NCBI RefSeq assembly: GCF_003955715.1
Contig: NZ_CP034463.1
Coordinates: forward strand, 4,030,001 to 4,094,000
DNA from: Streptomyces aquilus
Lineage (GTDB): Bacteria; Actinomycetota; Actinomycetes; Streptomycetales; Streptomycetaceae
Length of the DNA: 64,000 nt
Reading direction: 5' to 3'
The position numbers and the translations under genes are program-made. Shown in pieces: positions 42,368 to 51,468 of the stretch; the first letter of the stretch is position 1; each line of letters begins with the position of its first letter. Below the pieces are notes generated by a model. The model saw only the letters and a list, made by a program, of their open reading frames with translations. It had not been told where the DNA came from and did not search any database.

Positions 42368-43393
42368 GTGACGACGAAGAGAACCCTTTCTTCCCTGGCC
42401 ATCCCCGTACTCGTCCTCGCCGCCGGCTCGTCCCTGCTCGGCGGTGCCGCCTTCCCCGAACGGCAGGCTCCCCGCCCCCTCAACATCGTGCTGATGGGCA
42501 CGGACGGCCGGGACACCATCACCGCCGCCGAGAAGCGCGAGTTCCACGCCGGCGGCATCGCCTGCAACTGCACCGACGTACTGATGCTGGTGCACGTCTC
42601 CGCGCACCGTGACCGGGTCAGCGTGGTGAGCATGCCGCGTGACTCCTACGCGGACATCCCGCCGTACCGCGACTCCGACAGCGGCAAGGAGCACAAACCG
42701 CATCCCTCGAAGATCAACGGCGCGTACGCCGAGGGCGGTCCCGCGCTCACCGTGAACACGGTCGAGTCGATGTCCGGGGTGCGGATCGACCGGTACATCC
42801 AGGTGGACTTCCGGCGTTTCATCGACGCCGTGAACGCGGTCGACGGGGTGGAGGTGTGCACCTCGCGGACGTTGCGGGACTCGGCCACGAAGCTGCACCT
42901 CAAGCCCGGCACGCACCGTCTGAAGGGCGGGCCGGCGTTGCAGTACGTGCGCTCCCGGCACGTCGACCGCAGTGCCGACCTCGGGCGGATCCAGCGCCAG
43001 CAGCGGTTCCTGGTGAACGCCCTGCGCGGGCTGAAGGCGAAGAAGGCGCTGACCGACCCGGTGGGCATGGCGCGGGTGGTGGACACGCTGCTCGGGTCCG
43101 GGAAGGTGGAGCAGGGCTTCGCGGCGGGTGAGCTGGTGCAGCTGGCGGCGGCGCTGGACAAGGTGCCCGCGCGGGCCATCGAGTTCACGACCGTGCCGAT
43201 CGCCGGGTTCAACCCGACCCGGCCGGACGTCGGCTCGACGCTGGCCTGGGACCGCAAGCGCGCGGACGCGATGTTCGCCAAGCTGCGCGCCGACCGGCCG
43301 CTGCTGAAGGCCGACGCCGACCCCAAGCCCAAGGACCCGCCCGGGCTGATGGGTTACGCCCCGGTGCGGGGCAGCCGGTTCACCTGCGGGTGA
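42368..43393 (+). CDS. LCP (LytR-CpsA-Psr) family protein
   Basis: 341 residues from GTG 42368; GTG 42359 is in frame too, and no Shine-Dalgarno is visible, so translation may be leaderless. An N-terminal membrane anchor/signal (PVLVLAAGSSLLGGAA) precedes the LCP domain: NIVLMGTDGRD, DVLMLVHV, VVSMPRDSYADIP, a later RSRHVDRSADLGRIQRQQRF with the conserved Arg/Asp residues. LCP enzymes move glycopolymers from undecaprenyl lipid to peptidoglycan. It lies between rodlins and near the polysaccharide operon, so it may attach that polymer. Confidence 0.93.
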   Translation: MTTKRTLSSLAIPVLVLAAGSSLLGGAAFPERQAPRPLNIVLMGTDGRDTITAAEKREFHAGGIACNCTDVLMLVHVSAHRDRVSVVSMPRDSYADIPPYRDSDSGKEHKPHPSKINGAYAEGGPALTVNTVESMSGVRIDRYIQVDFRRFIDAVNAVDGVEVCTSRTLRDSATKLHLKPGTHRLKGGPALQYVRSRHVDRSADLGRIQRQQRFLVNALRGLKAKKALTDPVGMARVVDTLLGSGKVEQGFAAGELVQLAAALDKVPARAIEFTTVPIAGFNPTRPDVGSTLAWDRKRADAMFAKLRADRPLLKADADPKPKDPPGLMGYAPVRGSRFTCG

Positions 43394-43528
43394 GCGCGTG
43401 GCGGGGGCGCCCGGACGGCCCGGACACGCGCTGGGCCAATCGGGGCAAAGAGCGCAACCCCGGCCGGGGTGCGCCCGTTGACGATCACGCAGCTCCTCAC
43501 CGGAGTCCGCTTCTCGAAGGGAATGAAC

Positions 43529-43924
43529 ATGAAGAAGCTGTGGGCAACCGCGGCTATCGCCGCCACCGTTGTCGGCGCCGGCTCCCCCGCCATGGCCATC
43601 GGTGACGACGGCACCACGTCCGCCAGCGGCAACGGCGCCTCGCAGGAGTTCGGCAACTCGGCGACCTTCGGCGACATGAGCCCGCAGCTCTCGCTGGTCC
43701 AGGGTTCGCTGAACAAGCCCTGTGTCGGCCTGCCGGCGAAGCTGAACCTCCAGGGTCTCGTCGGCGTCGCCGCCGTCGGTGTGCTCCAGGACGTTCCGAT
43801 CCTGTCGGCGCCGCAGAACCAGCAGTGTGTCGAGAACTCCACCCAGGCCAAGGGTGACGAGCCGCTGTCGCACATCCTGGACGACATCTCGGCCCTCTCC
43901 GGCAACGGCCAGGGCAACGGCTGA
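43529..43924 (+). CDS. Third rodlin
   Basis: 131 residues from ATG 43529 (GAAGGG seven bases upstream; ATG 43523 is too close to it). Signal peptide MKKLWATAAIAATVVGAGS, mature [20 protein letters not shown], cysteines in NKPCVGLPAK and NQQCVENSTQ, end HILDDISALSGNGQ. Very similar to the rodlin at 41866, so probably a duplication separated from it by the LCP gene. S. coelicolor has only two rodlins as I recall. Confidence 0.94.
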   Translation: MKKLWATAAIAATVVGAGSPAMAIGDDGTTSASGNGASQEFGNSATFGDMSPQLSLVQGSLNKPCVGLPAKLNLQGLVGVAAVGVLQDVPILSAPQNQQCVENSTQAKGDEPLSHILDDISALSGNGQGNG

Positions 43925-43941
43925 TCCTCGGATCTCCCGCC

Positions 43942-43976
43942 ACGGCGGGTCACCGGTTCCTCCGGTGGCCCGCCGT
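43942..43976. terminator. Bidirectional terminator
   Basis: ACGGCGGGTCACCGG (43942-43956) pairs with CCGGTGGCCCGCCGT (43962-43976) with one G-T position, between the convergent third rodlin and the acyl-CoA synthetase. Confidence 0.8.
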
Positions 43977-43991
43977 TCGGCTGTGCGGGGG

Positions 43992-45917
43992 CTATGTCTC
44001 CTTGCGGTAGAGCGCCTCGATCTCCTCGGCGTAGGCCGCGAGGACCGCGTGCCGCTTGACCTTCAGGGACGGTGTGAGCAGGCCGTTGTCCTCGGTGAAC
44101 TCGCCCTCGACCAGGGTGAAGGCGCGGATCGACTCGGCGCGCGAGACGGCCTCGTTGGCGTGGTCCACGGCCTTCTGGACGGCCGCGCGCAGGGCGGGGT
44201 CGCGGACGAGTTCGGACAGCGGGGTGTCGGCGGGGCGTTTGCGGACGGCCAGCCAGTGGGCGACCGCCTCGGGGTCGAGGGTGATCAGGGCGGCGACGAA
44301 GGGGCGGTTGTCGCCGACGACGAGGCACTGGCCGACCGGTGACCGGCTGCGCAGCCGGTCCTCCAGGACGGCCGGGGAGACGTTCTTGCCGCCGGAGGTG
44401 ACGAGGATGTCCTTCTTGCGGCCGGTGATGGTGAGATAGCCGTCCGCGTCGAGGGAGCCGAGGTCGCCGGTGGCGAACCAGTCGTCCTGGAGCACGGCGT
44501 CGGTGGCGGCCGGGTTGTTCCAGTACGCGCCGAAGACGATGCCGCCTTTGATCAGCACCTCGCCGTCGTCGGCGATGCGTACCGCGGTGCCGGGGACCGG
44601 GATGCCGACCGTGCCGGGGCGGGGGCGCAGGGGCGGGACGATCGTGGCGGCCGCGCTCGTCTCGGTCAGGCCGTAGCCCTCGTAGACGATGATCCCGGCG
44701 GCGTAGAAGAACAGGTTGAGGTCGCGGTCGAGCGGGGAGCCGCCGCTGATGGCGTAGCGCATGCGGCCGCCGAGTTCCTTGCGGACCCGGCGGTAGACCA
44801 GCAGGTCGTACAGGGCCCAGGCGGCGTAGAGGCCGGGGCCCGGGCCCTTGCCGTGGCCGAGGAACTTCTCCAGGTAGCGCCGGCCGAAGCGGACGGCGAC
44901 GCGGTCGGCGCGGTCGAAGGAGGCGGCGCGGCCCATCTTCTCGGCGGTGGCGCGGCCGGTGTCGTGGATCTTCTCGAAGAGGTACGGGACGCCGACGACG
45001 AAGGTGGGGCGGAACTCCTTGAGGGCGGGCCGGAGTTCGTCGGGCTTGATGCTCGGGCAGTGGCCGATCTCGATACGGGCCATCAGACAGGCGATCTGGA
45101 GGGTGCGGCCGAGGATGTGGGCCAGCGGGAGGAAGAGCAGGGTGGAGGCGATCTGGCGGGTGACCTCCTTGAAGATGGGGTGCAGCAGCTCGACGGTGTT
45201 GGCGGCCTCGGCGTACAGGTTGGCGTGGGTGAGGACGCAGCCCTTGGGTTTTCCGGTGGTGCCGGAGGTGTAGCAGATCGTCGCCACGGTGTCGGGGGTC
45301 AGGCTCGTGCGGCGCTTGGTGACCTCCTCGTCGGGGAGGTCGCGGCCGAGTTCCTCGAGTTCGGCCAGGCCCTGGGCCTCCAACCGCCAGATACGTGGCG
45401 GGCCTTGGTGGCGGGCGGTGCCGGTCGTCACCGTGTCGGCGTTCTCCGCGGTCTCCGTGATGACGTGGCGGGCGCCCGAGTCGCGGACGATCCACTCCAC
45501 CTGCTCCGCCGAGGAGGTGGCGTAGATCGGGACGCTCTGGCCGCCCGCCGCCCAGATCGCGAAGTCCAGGACCGTCCATTCGTAGCGGGTGCGGGACATC
45601 ACCGCGACCCGGCCGCCCGGTTCGAGGCCCGCCGCGATCAACCCCCTGGCCACGGCCGTGACTTCGTGGGCGAACGCGGCGGCCGTGACGGGCTGCCAGG
45701 TGGCGCCCTGCTTGCGGCGCAGGACCACCGCGTCGGGGGCCTCGGCCGCGTTGGTGAACGGGATGTCGGCGGTGCTGCCGGTCGGGGCGGGCGGCGCGAG
45801 GGGGGCGGTGCGGGCCTCGCGGACCACTCCCCGGTCGTCCCTGACGATCTCGACCTCGGTGCGGTTCGCCAGGTCGGTGCGCTGTTTCGCCCGCTTCAGA
45901 TCCTTGCGTACGCCCAT
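43992..45917 (-). CDS. Long-chain fatty acid-CoA ligase (AMP-binding)
   Basis: 641 residues, ANL-family adenylate-forming enzyme. ATP loop YTSGTTGKPKG; later EGYGLTETSAA and DDWFATGDLGSLDADGYLTITGRKKD written in parts as the A8 hinge (ITGRKKD). The C-terminal lysine region is SLKVKR. It activates fatty acids to acyl-CoA for degradation or lipid synthesis. The length matches FadD15-like actinobacterial enzymes. Single-gene unit with a terminator hairpin after its stop. Confidence 0.95.
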   Translation of the reverse strand: MGVRKDLKRAKQRTDLANRTEVEIVRDDRGVVREARTAPLAPPAPTGSTADIPFTNAAEAPDAVVLRRKQGATWQPVTAAAFAHEVTAVARGLIAAGLEPGGRVAVMSRTRYEWTVLDFAIWAAGGQSVPIYATSSAEQVEWIVRDSGARHVITETAENADTVTTGTARHQGPPRIWRLEAQGLAELEELGRDLPDEEVTKRRTSLTPDTVATICYTSGTTGKPKGCVLTHANLYAEAANTVELLHPIFKEVTRQIASTLLFLPLAHILGRTLQIACLMARIEIGHCPSIKPDELRPALKEFRPTFVVGVPYLFEKIHDTGRATAEKMGRAASFDRADRVAVRFGRRYLEKFLGHGKGPGPGLYAAWALYDLLVYRRVRKELGGRMRYAISGGSPLDRDLNLFFYAAGIIVYEGYGLTETSAAATIVPPLRPRPGTVGIPVPGTAVRIADDGEVLIKGGIVFGAYWNNPAATDAVLQDDWFATGDLGSLDADGYLTITGRKKDILVTSGGKNVSPAVLEDRLRSRSPVGQCLVVGDNRPFVAALITLDPEAVAHWLAVRKRPADTPLSELVRDPALRAAVQKAVDHANEAVSRAESIRAFTLVEGEFTEDNGLLTPSLKVKRHAVLAAYAEEIEALYRKET

Positions 45918-46010
45918 GACGGCTCCCCGGTCGGCGCTGACTGGGACGTCAACTTACTCACGCGTAAGGAAAGGTCAATGGGGCCGGCAGCACCTGGACT
46001 GATGTGCGAG

Positions 46011-47531
46011 TCAGTCGCGGAGGCGCTGGGCCTCGCCGATCGCGTCGGCCAGGTGTGACACGTCCTCGTCCTCCGTGGAGCGCGCCAAGTGCCTGGCCTG
46101 TTCGCTCAGTTCGGACAGGGAGGGGCAGCCCGGCAGGGAGGTGCGGTCGCCGTCGGTGGAGCGGAGGGTGTCGGCGAAGTAGGCGGCCAGGGTGGTGACT
46201 TGGAAGCGGGTGCTGGCCCGCTGGACCGAGGTGTCCAGGGCGTCGGTCTCCAACTGACCGGACTCCTCGTGGGGATCGCGGGTCTCGGGGTCGAGCCAGC
46301 GGACGCTCGCCGTGGCGAGGTGGCCGTCGGCGCCCTCCTTGGTGCGGACCGCGTAGAGGGCGGTGACGGTGTGGCCGGGGCCGACCTCGCCGCCGTCGAC
46401 GCTGTCGTCGCGGAAGTCGTCGTCGGCGACCCTGCGGTCGTCGTAGCCGATCAGGCGGAACTCCTGGACCGTCTCCGGGTCGAAGGCGACCTGGGCCTTG
46501 GCGTCGCGGGCGGTCAGGTCGATGTTCCGCGGGAGCTGCTCGACGAAGACCTTGCGGGCGCCCTCCTCGTCGGAGACGTACGCGGTGTGGCCGTCGCCCT
46601 TGTCGGCGAGCTCCTCCATCAGCTCGTCGCCGTAGTCGCTGCCGACGCCGACGCCGAAGAGGGTGATGCCGTGTTCGCGGCGTTCGCTCGCGATGCGTTC
46701 GAGGATGGTCTCGGAGTCGGTGTCGCCGGTGTTGGCGAGGGCGTCGGAGATCAGGACGACGCGGTTGGTGGCGCCGTCGCGCAGGCCGTCCTCGGCGGTC
46801 TCGTAACCGGTCTCGACGCCCGCGCCGAGGTTGGTCGAGTCGGTGGGCTCCAGGCTGTCGATCGCGTCGTGGACGTCGTCGCGGTGGCCGTCGAGACGGG
46901 TCATCGGCAGGACCCGCTCGGCCTCGTCACTGAAGGTGACGATCGCGACGGAGTCGTCGTCGCGGAGCTGGTCCGTCATCGTGTCGAGGGAGTCCTTGGC
47001 CAGGTCCAAGCGGCCCGGTTCGCCCATCGAGCCGGAGATGTCGATGACGAACGTGAGCGCGGCGGGCGGGCGGTCGTCGGCGTCTCCGGCGCCGCGGGTG
47101 GCGAGGCCGACGCGGACCAGGGACCAGTCGTCCTCGGTGGTGCGGGCGCCGTCGACGGTGACCGTGAAGCCGTTGCCGTCGGGGCGGTCGTAGTCCTGGC
47201 GGAAGCTGTTGACGAACTCCTCCGGCCGGACCGTCGACGGGTCGGGCAGCCGGCCGTCGGCGAGGGTGCGGCGGGCGTAGCCGTAGGAGGCGGTGTCGAC
47301 GTCGAGGGCGAAGGTGGAGAGGTAGTCGGGTGAGGGGGCCGCCTCGCGGGAGTCGTCCGGGCTGCTTTGCTGCTCGCCCCCGGGTGCGGGGGCGTGTCCC
47401 CTGCGCGAGCTGTCCGAGGCCTTGTTGCTGCCGCCGTCGCCCGCCCCGCTGCAACCCGTCAGCAGCAGGCCGCTCGCGGCGGTCACCGCGAGCAACGCCC
47501 CGCGCAGGCGTCGTATTCGATACCGCTTCAT
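46011..47531 (-). CDS. VWA-domain lipoprotein
   Basis: 506 residues. Lipobox LLLTGC with Cys27, then a disordered Ser/Asp/Gly-rich linker. A von Willebrand N-terminal-type region (YLSTFALDVDTASYGYARR) leads to the VWA domain with the MIDAS motif DISGS (LTFVIDISGSMGEPG), then TNLGAGVETGY and NRVVLISDALANTGD. The C-terminal region fits DUF3520. Such proteins (YfbK-like) sit on the outer face of the membrane and bind partners through a metal ion; function unknown here. Confidence 0.9.
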   Translation of the reverse strand: MKRYRIRRLRGALLAVTAASGLLLTGCSGAGDGGSNKASDSSRRGHAPAPGGEQQSSPDDSREAAPSPDYLSTFALDVDTASYGYARRTLADGRLPDPSTVRPEEFVNSFRQDYDRPDGNGFTVTVDGARTTEDDWSLVRVGLATRGAGDADDRPPAALTFVIDISGSMGEPGRLDLAKDSLDTMTDQLRDDDSVAIVTFSDEAERVLPMTRLDGHRDDVHDAIDSLEPTDSTNLGAGVETGYETAEDGLRDGATNRVVLISDALANTGDTDSETILERIASERREHGITLFGVGVGSDYGDELMEELADKGDGHTAYVSDEEGARKVFVEQLPRNIDLTARDAKAQVAFDPETVQEFRLIGYDDRRVADDDFRDDSVDGGEVGPGHTVTALYAVRTKEGADGHLATASVRWLDPETRDPHEESGQLETDALDTSVQRASTRFQVTTLAAYFADTLRSTDGDRTSLPGCPSLSELSEQARHLARSTEDEDVSHLADAIGEAQRLRD

Positions 47532-47678
47532 CTTCCGTGCCCCCTTGGTCCGTTGACGTCGACTTCTGTGACTGTGACGGGCCAGGGGGCCGGAACGTGC
47601 GCTACGGAGCGTTGCGGAAGGGTCTCGAAGAGGGCACGGAGCAGGGCCGTTGAGACCGGTATGCGATCTTCCGTTGAC

Positions 47679-48551
47679 CTAGGAGACCACGTCCTTGCGG
47701 GCGAAACCGCGGAAGGCCAGCGCGAACAGCACGAGGGCGTACGTTACCGAGACCGCGGCGCCCTGGATCATGCCGGACCACTCCATGCTGGGCTGAACGG
47801 CGTCCGCCCACGCGAACTGCCAGTGCGCGGGCAGGAAGTCACGCCAGTCGCCGAGGGCGGTCACCGCGTCCAGGACGTTGCCGACGATCGTCAGGCCCAC
47901 CGCGCCGCCGACCGCGCCGAGCGGGGCGTCGGTGCGGGTGGAGAGCCAGAACGCCAGTCCCGCGGTGACCAGTTGGGACACGAAGATGAACGCGACGACG
48001 ATCACGAGCCGTCCGGCGGCGGTGCCGGGCGAGAGAGAACCGCCCGTCGGGATCTCCAGCGGGCCCCAGCCGTACGCGGCCGTGCCCACGGCCAGCGCCA
48101 CGACCGGCAGCAGGATCATCGCGGCCAGGCTCAGGCCGAGGCCGACCATCAGCTTGGACCACAGGAGGCGGGCCCTGGGCACGGGCGCGGCCAGCAGATA
48201 GCGCAGGGAGGACCAGCCGGCCTCCGACGCGACCGTGTCGCCGCAGAACAGGGCGACCGGGATGACCAGCAGGAAGCCCGCGGACACGAACAGGTTGACG
48301 GCGGCGAAGTTGGCGCCGGACGCGGTCGCCGTGTCCATCAGGGAGACGGTGTTGTTGCGGCCGCCGGGCTCGCCGCCGATCGCGAACGCGATCAGCAGGA
48401 CGAAGGGGAGCGCGGCGAGGATGCCGAACATCACCATCGTGCGGCGGCGTTTGAGCTGGCGGACCAGCTCTACGCGGAGGGGGAGGGTGTGGCGGGGCTG
48501 GTAGCCGGAGGCGGTTTCGGTGAGCGTGCGCGTGCTTGTGCTTGTGCTCAT
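47679..48551 (-). CDS. ABC transporter permease
   Basis: 290 residues from ATG 48551, overlapping the ATPase stop by 4 bp. About six membrane segments (MVMFGILAALPFVLLIAFAI; FVSAGFLLVIPVALFCGD; LSLAAMILLPVVALAVG), an ABC-2-type permease. It works with the fused hydrolase/ATPase encoded just upstream. An N-terminal Ser/Thr run (MSTSTSTRTLTE) is low complexity. Confidence 0.9.
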   Translation of the reverse strand: MSTSTSTRTLTETASGYQPRHTLPLRVELVRQLKRRRTMVMFGILAALPFVLLIAFAIGGEPGGRNNTVSLMDTATASGANFAAVNLFVSAGFLLVIPVALFCGDTVASEAGWSSLRYLLAAPVPRARLLWSKLMVGLGLSLAAMILLPVVALAVGTAAYGWGPLEIPTGGSLSPGTAAGRLVIVVAFIFVSQLVTAGLAFWLSTRTDAPLGAVGGAVGLTIVGNVLDAVTALGDWRDFLPAHWQFAWADAVQPSMEWSGMIQGAAVSVTYALVLFALAFRGFARKDVVS

Positions 48552-51244
48552 GCTGAGCCTCCGATCAGGGTGAGGAAGGCGTCCTCCAGGCGGCGGTGGG
48601 GGCCCAGTGAGGCGACCGGTACTTCTAGGCGGACCAGGTCTACGAGAAGGGCAGCAGCGGTGGTGCGTTCGGCTGCGGGTTCGTTGGGGCTGGTCGCGCA
48701 GTTCCCCGCGCCCCTGAGGGGCGTCACCGCCAGGCGAATCAAAAGGGCGCCGTCTGTTCTTGTCGCCGTCTCGACCTGCGGTAGCGCCGCCACCTTTTCC
48801 AGCAGCGGGTCCGTGATGTCTGCCGCCAAGCCCACCAGCAGCGTGTCGCCCGCGCCGATGATCTCGGACACCGGGCCCGCCTGGACCAGTCGGCCGCGGT
48901 CCATCACCACCAGGTGGGTGCAGGTCTGTTCGACCTCTGCCAGGAGGTGACTGGAGACGATGACCGTGCGTCCGGCGGCCGCGTAGCGGATCATCACCTC
49001 GCGCATCTCGCGGATCTGTGGCGGATCCAGGCCGTTGGTCGGCTCGTCGAGGATCAGGAGGTCCGGGAGGCCGAGCATGGCCTGGGCGATGGCGAGGCGC
49101 TGGCGCATGCCCTGCGAGTAGGTGCGGACCGCGCGGGCCAGCGCGTCGCCGAGGCCGGCGATCTCCAACGCCTCGTCCAGGTGGGCGTCCTCGGGTGGGC
49201 GGCCGGTCGCCGCCCAGTACAGCTCCAGGTTCTCCCGGCCGGACAGGTGCGGCAGGAAGCCCGCGCCCTCGACGAAGGCGCCGACCCGGGAGAGGACCGG
49301 GGCGCCCGGGCGGATGGCGTGGCCGAAGACGCGGATCTCGCCGCCGTCCGGCTTGATCAGGCCCATCAGCATGCGCAGCGATGTGGTCTTGCCGGCGCCG
49401 TTCGGGCCGAGGAGGCCCAGGACCTGGCCCTTCTCGACGCGGAAGGTGAGGTCGCGGACGCTGTAGCGGTCGCTGCCCGGGTACTTCTTGCTCAAGTCCG
49501 TGATCTGGAGCGGCACTTCGGCCAGCTCCGGGTCCGGGGCGGGCATCGCGGTGCGGCGCCGGGCCGTCAGCAGCAGGGCGAGGGCGACGATCGCGCCCGC
49601 GAGCGGCAGCCACCACACCCAGGAGGGCAGCGGGGCGGCGGCGGTCTCCACGCCGGGGGCGGTCGGGACCGTCAGGTCGCCCTTCAGGGAGACCGTGTAC
49701 GTCGCCGGGGCCGCCGGGGAGGCGTAGCCGAGGTCCGTGGAGGCGAGGACCAGGCGGAGCCGGTGGCCGTTCTCGATCTTGTGGTCGATCGCCGGGAGGG
49801 TGACGGTCACGTCCTTGCCGGACTTGGCGCCCTCGACGCGCAGGGGGGTCACCAGCTGGGAGGGCAGTACCTGTCGGGTGCCGCCGGGGCCGACGTCGTA
49901 CAGCTTGGCGAAGAGCACGGCGTCGTCGGACGTGGACTTCACATGGACCGTGGCCGTCGGGGCGCCGGTGATGCGGAGGTCGTCGGTGACCGGCGCGGAC
50001 TCGAACTGGGCGTACTGGCCCGGGAAGTCCAGGGAGACGCCGACGCCGAGGGAGGAGAGCTGGGCGAGGCCGCCCGCGCTCCCGAGGCCGGGGAGGGCGG
50101 AGACGCCGGGCGGGTTGGCGCCGGCCGGGTTGGTGACCCGCTGTTCCTCGCGGCCGGTCAGGGCGAAGGCGCGGTCGCCGCTGTTCAGGCCTGGGTAGGT
50201 GTCGGAGGTCGCGCCCCTGAGCTGGGCGGCGCCGTCGGTGGAGTCGACGCCTCCGGTGCGGGTGACGCGGAAGGCGGGGCCGGTGTCGACGCCGGTGTCC
50301 TTCTTGAGGTAGCGGTCGAACCAGGACTCGACGCGGGCCTGGACGCGGCTCGTCTCCATGTCGCCGCCGTCATGGCCGCCGGCGATCCAGTCGACGTCGA
50401 CGGGGGCGCCGTTGGCCTTGATCGCCTTCGCGGCGGCGTCGGCCTGGTCGAGCGTGAAGAGGGAGTCGGTCTGGCCCTGGAAGAGCAGGGTGGGGACCTT
50501 GATCCTGTCGCCGACCGCGGAGGGGGAGCGTTCGGTGAGCATCTGTTCGGCGGCGGCGTCCGGGGTTCCGGACTCCGCGACCCGGTCGTACATCGCGCAG
50601 ATCTTCGGTTCGAACTTGTCGCAGCCGCCGCCCGTGTTCACGAAGATGCCGGCCCAGAGCTTCTTGAAGACGCCGTTCGGGAACAGGGCGTCCGAGAGGT
50701 TCCAGTAGGTGATCGCGGGGGCGATGGCGTCGACGCGGGCGTCGTGGCCCGCGGTGAGGAGGGCGATGGCTCCGCCGTAGGAGGCGCCCGCCATGCCGAC
50801 GCGGGGGTCGCCCTTCTTGTCGAGCTGGACCTGGGGCTGCCGTGCCAGCCAGTCGATGAGCTTCGAGACGTCGGCGACCTCGGCGTCGGGGTCGTTGAGG
50901 CCCACCTTGCCCGTGGACCTGCCGAAGCCTCTCGCCGACCAGGTGAGGACCGCGTAGCCGTCCCGGGCGAGGGCCTCGGCCTGTGGGCGCACGTCGTCCT
51001 TGGAGCCGCCGAAGCCGTGGCCCAGCAGGACGGCCGGGCGGCGCCCGGAGCCCCCCGAGACGAAGTACGAGGTGTCTATGCGGACGCCGTTCACCGCCAT
51101 GACCTGGTCGGTGGCGCGCACCGGGGACGGGTCGTCGTCGGCGACCGCCGTCCAGGTACCGGCCCCCGCGAGTACGACGACGGCGGCCCCGGCGGCCAGC
51201 AGTCGCCGGGGCCGCCGCAGCAGCCCTCGCAGTCGAAGATCCAT
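48548..51244 (-). CDS. S15-type alpha/beta hydrolase fused to ABC ATPase
   Basis: 898 residues in one frame. Residues 1 to about 540: N-terminal membrane/signal segment, then an X-Pro dipeptidyl-peptidase (S15)-like hydrolase (LLGHGFGGSKDD; nucleophile in GMAGASYGGAIAL; GGHDGGDMETS) and its C-terminal jelly-roll. A membrane segment (WVWWLPLAGAIVALALLL) at about 550-570. Then an ABC ATPase: GPNGAGKTTS, signature YSQGMRQRL, LLILDEPTNGLDP. Topology would place the hydrolase outside and the ATPase inside. Near the end RGAGNCATSPNEPAAER comes from a Streptomyces intergenic-type repeat inserted in frame. Export and processing of a peptide is a possible role. Confidence 0.92.
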   Translation of the reverse strand: MDLRLRGLLRRPRRLLAAGAAVVVLAGAGTWTAVADDDPSPVRATDQVMAVNGVRIDTSYFVSGGSGRRPAVLLGHGFGGSKDDVRPQAEALARDGYAVLTWSARGFGRSTGKVGLNDPDAEVADVSKLIDWLARQPQVQLDKKGDPRVGMAGASYGGAIALLTAGHDARVDAIAPAITYWNLSDALFPNGVFKKLWAGIFVNTGGGCDKFEPKICAMYDRVAESGTPDAAAEQMLTERSPSAVGDRIKVPTLLFQGQTDSLFTLDQADAAAKAIKANGAPVDVDWIAGGHDGGDMETSRVQARVESWFDRYLKKDTGVDTGPAFRVTRTGGVDSTDGAAQLRGATSDTYPGLNSGDRAFALTGREEQRVTNPAGANPPGVSALPGLGSAGGLAQLSSLGVGVSLDFPGQYAQFESAPVTDDLRITGAPTATVHVKSTSDDAVLFAKLYDVGPGGTRQVLPSQLVTPLRVEGAKSGKDVTVTLPAIDHKIENGHRLRLVLASTDLGYASPAAPATYTVSLKGDLTVPTAPGVETAAAPLPSWVWWLPLAGAIVALALLLTARRRTAMPAPDPELAEVPLQITDLSKKYPGSDRYSVRDLTFRVEKGQVLGLLGPNGAGKTTSLRMLMGLIKPDGGEIRVFGHAIRPGAPVLSRVGAFVEGAGFLPHLSGRENLELYWAATGRPPEDAHLDEALEIAGLGDALARAVRTYSQGMRQRLAIAQAMLGLPDLLILDEPTNGLDPPQIREMREVMIRYAAAGRTVIVSSHLLAEVEQTCTHLVVMDRGRLVQAGPVSEIIGAGDTLLVGLAADITDPLLEKVAALPQVETATRTDGALLIRLAVTPLRGAGNCATSPNEPAAERTTAAALLVDLVRLEVPVASLGPHRRLEDAFLTLIGGSA
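48672..48723. repeat. Streptomyces repeat inserted in coding sequence
   Basis: TGCGGGTTCGTTGGGGCTGG followed by TCGCGCAGTTCCCCGCGCCC and CTGAGGGGC. The same element occurs at 62609-62657 between genes. From memory this sequence family is scattered through many Streptomyces genomes, mostly between genes. Here it lies inside the ABC ATPase and adds about 17 residues without breaking the frame. Confidence 0.85.
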
Positions 51245-51468
51245 GCTTCAACGGTACGGGCTGAAGCTGTCGGGGAGTTGTCGACCACAGGCCGAACCGT
51301 CCGACCTCCCAGGGGTGTACACGGGTCCTCGCGCATACCGCGCCCGAAGTACGAGGAACAGTGTTCGAGGTGCCACCCGATGCATTGAAAAGCCGGGAAA
51401 GTCAGCGTGTCCGTGGCAAGCGCCGGATTCGCTTGAGGGTCCGCCCCTTTGCGAATGGAGACGCCCTC

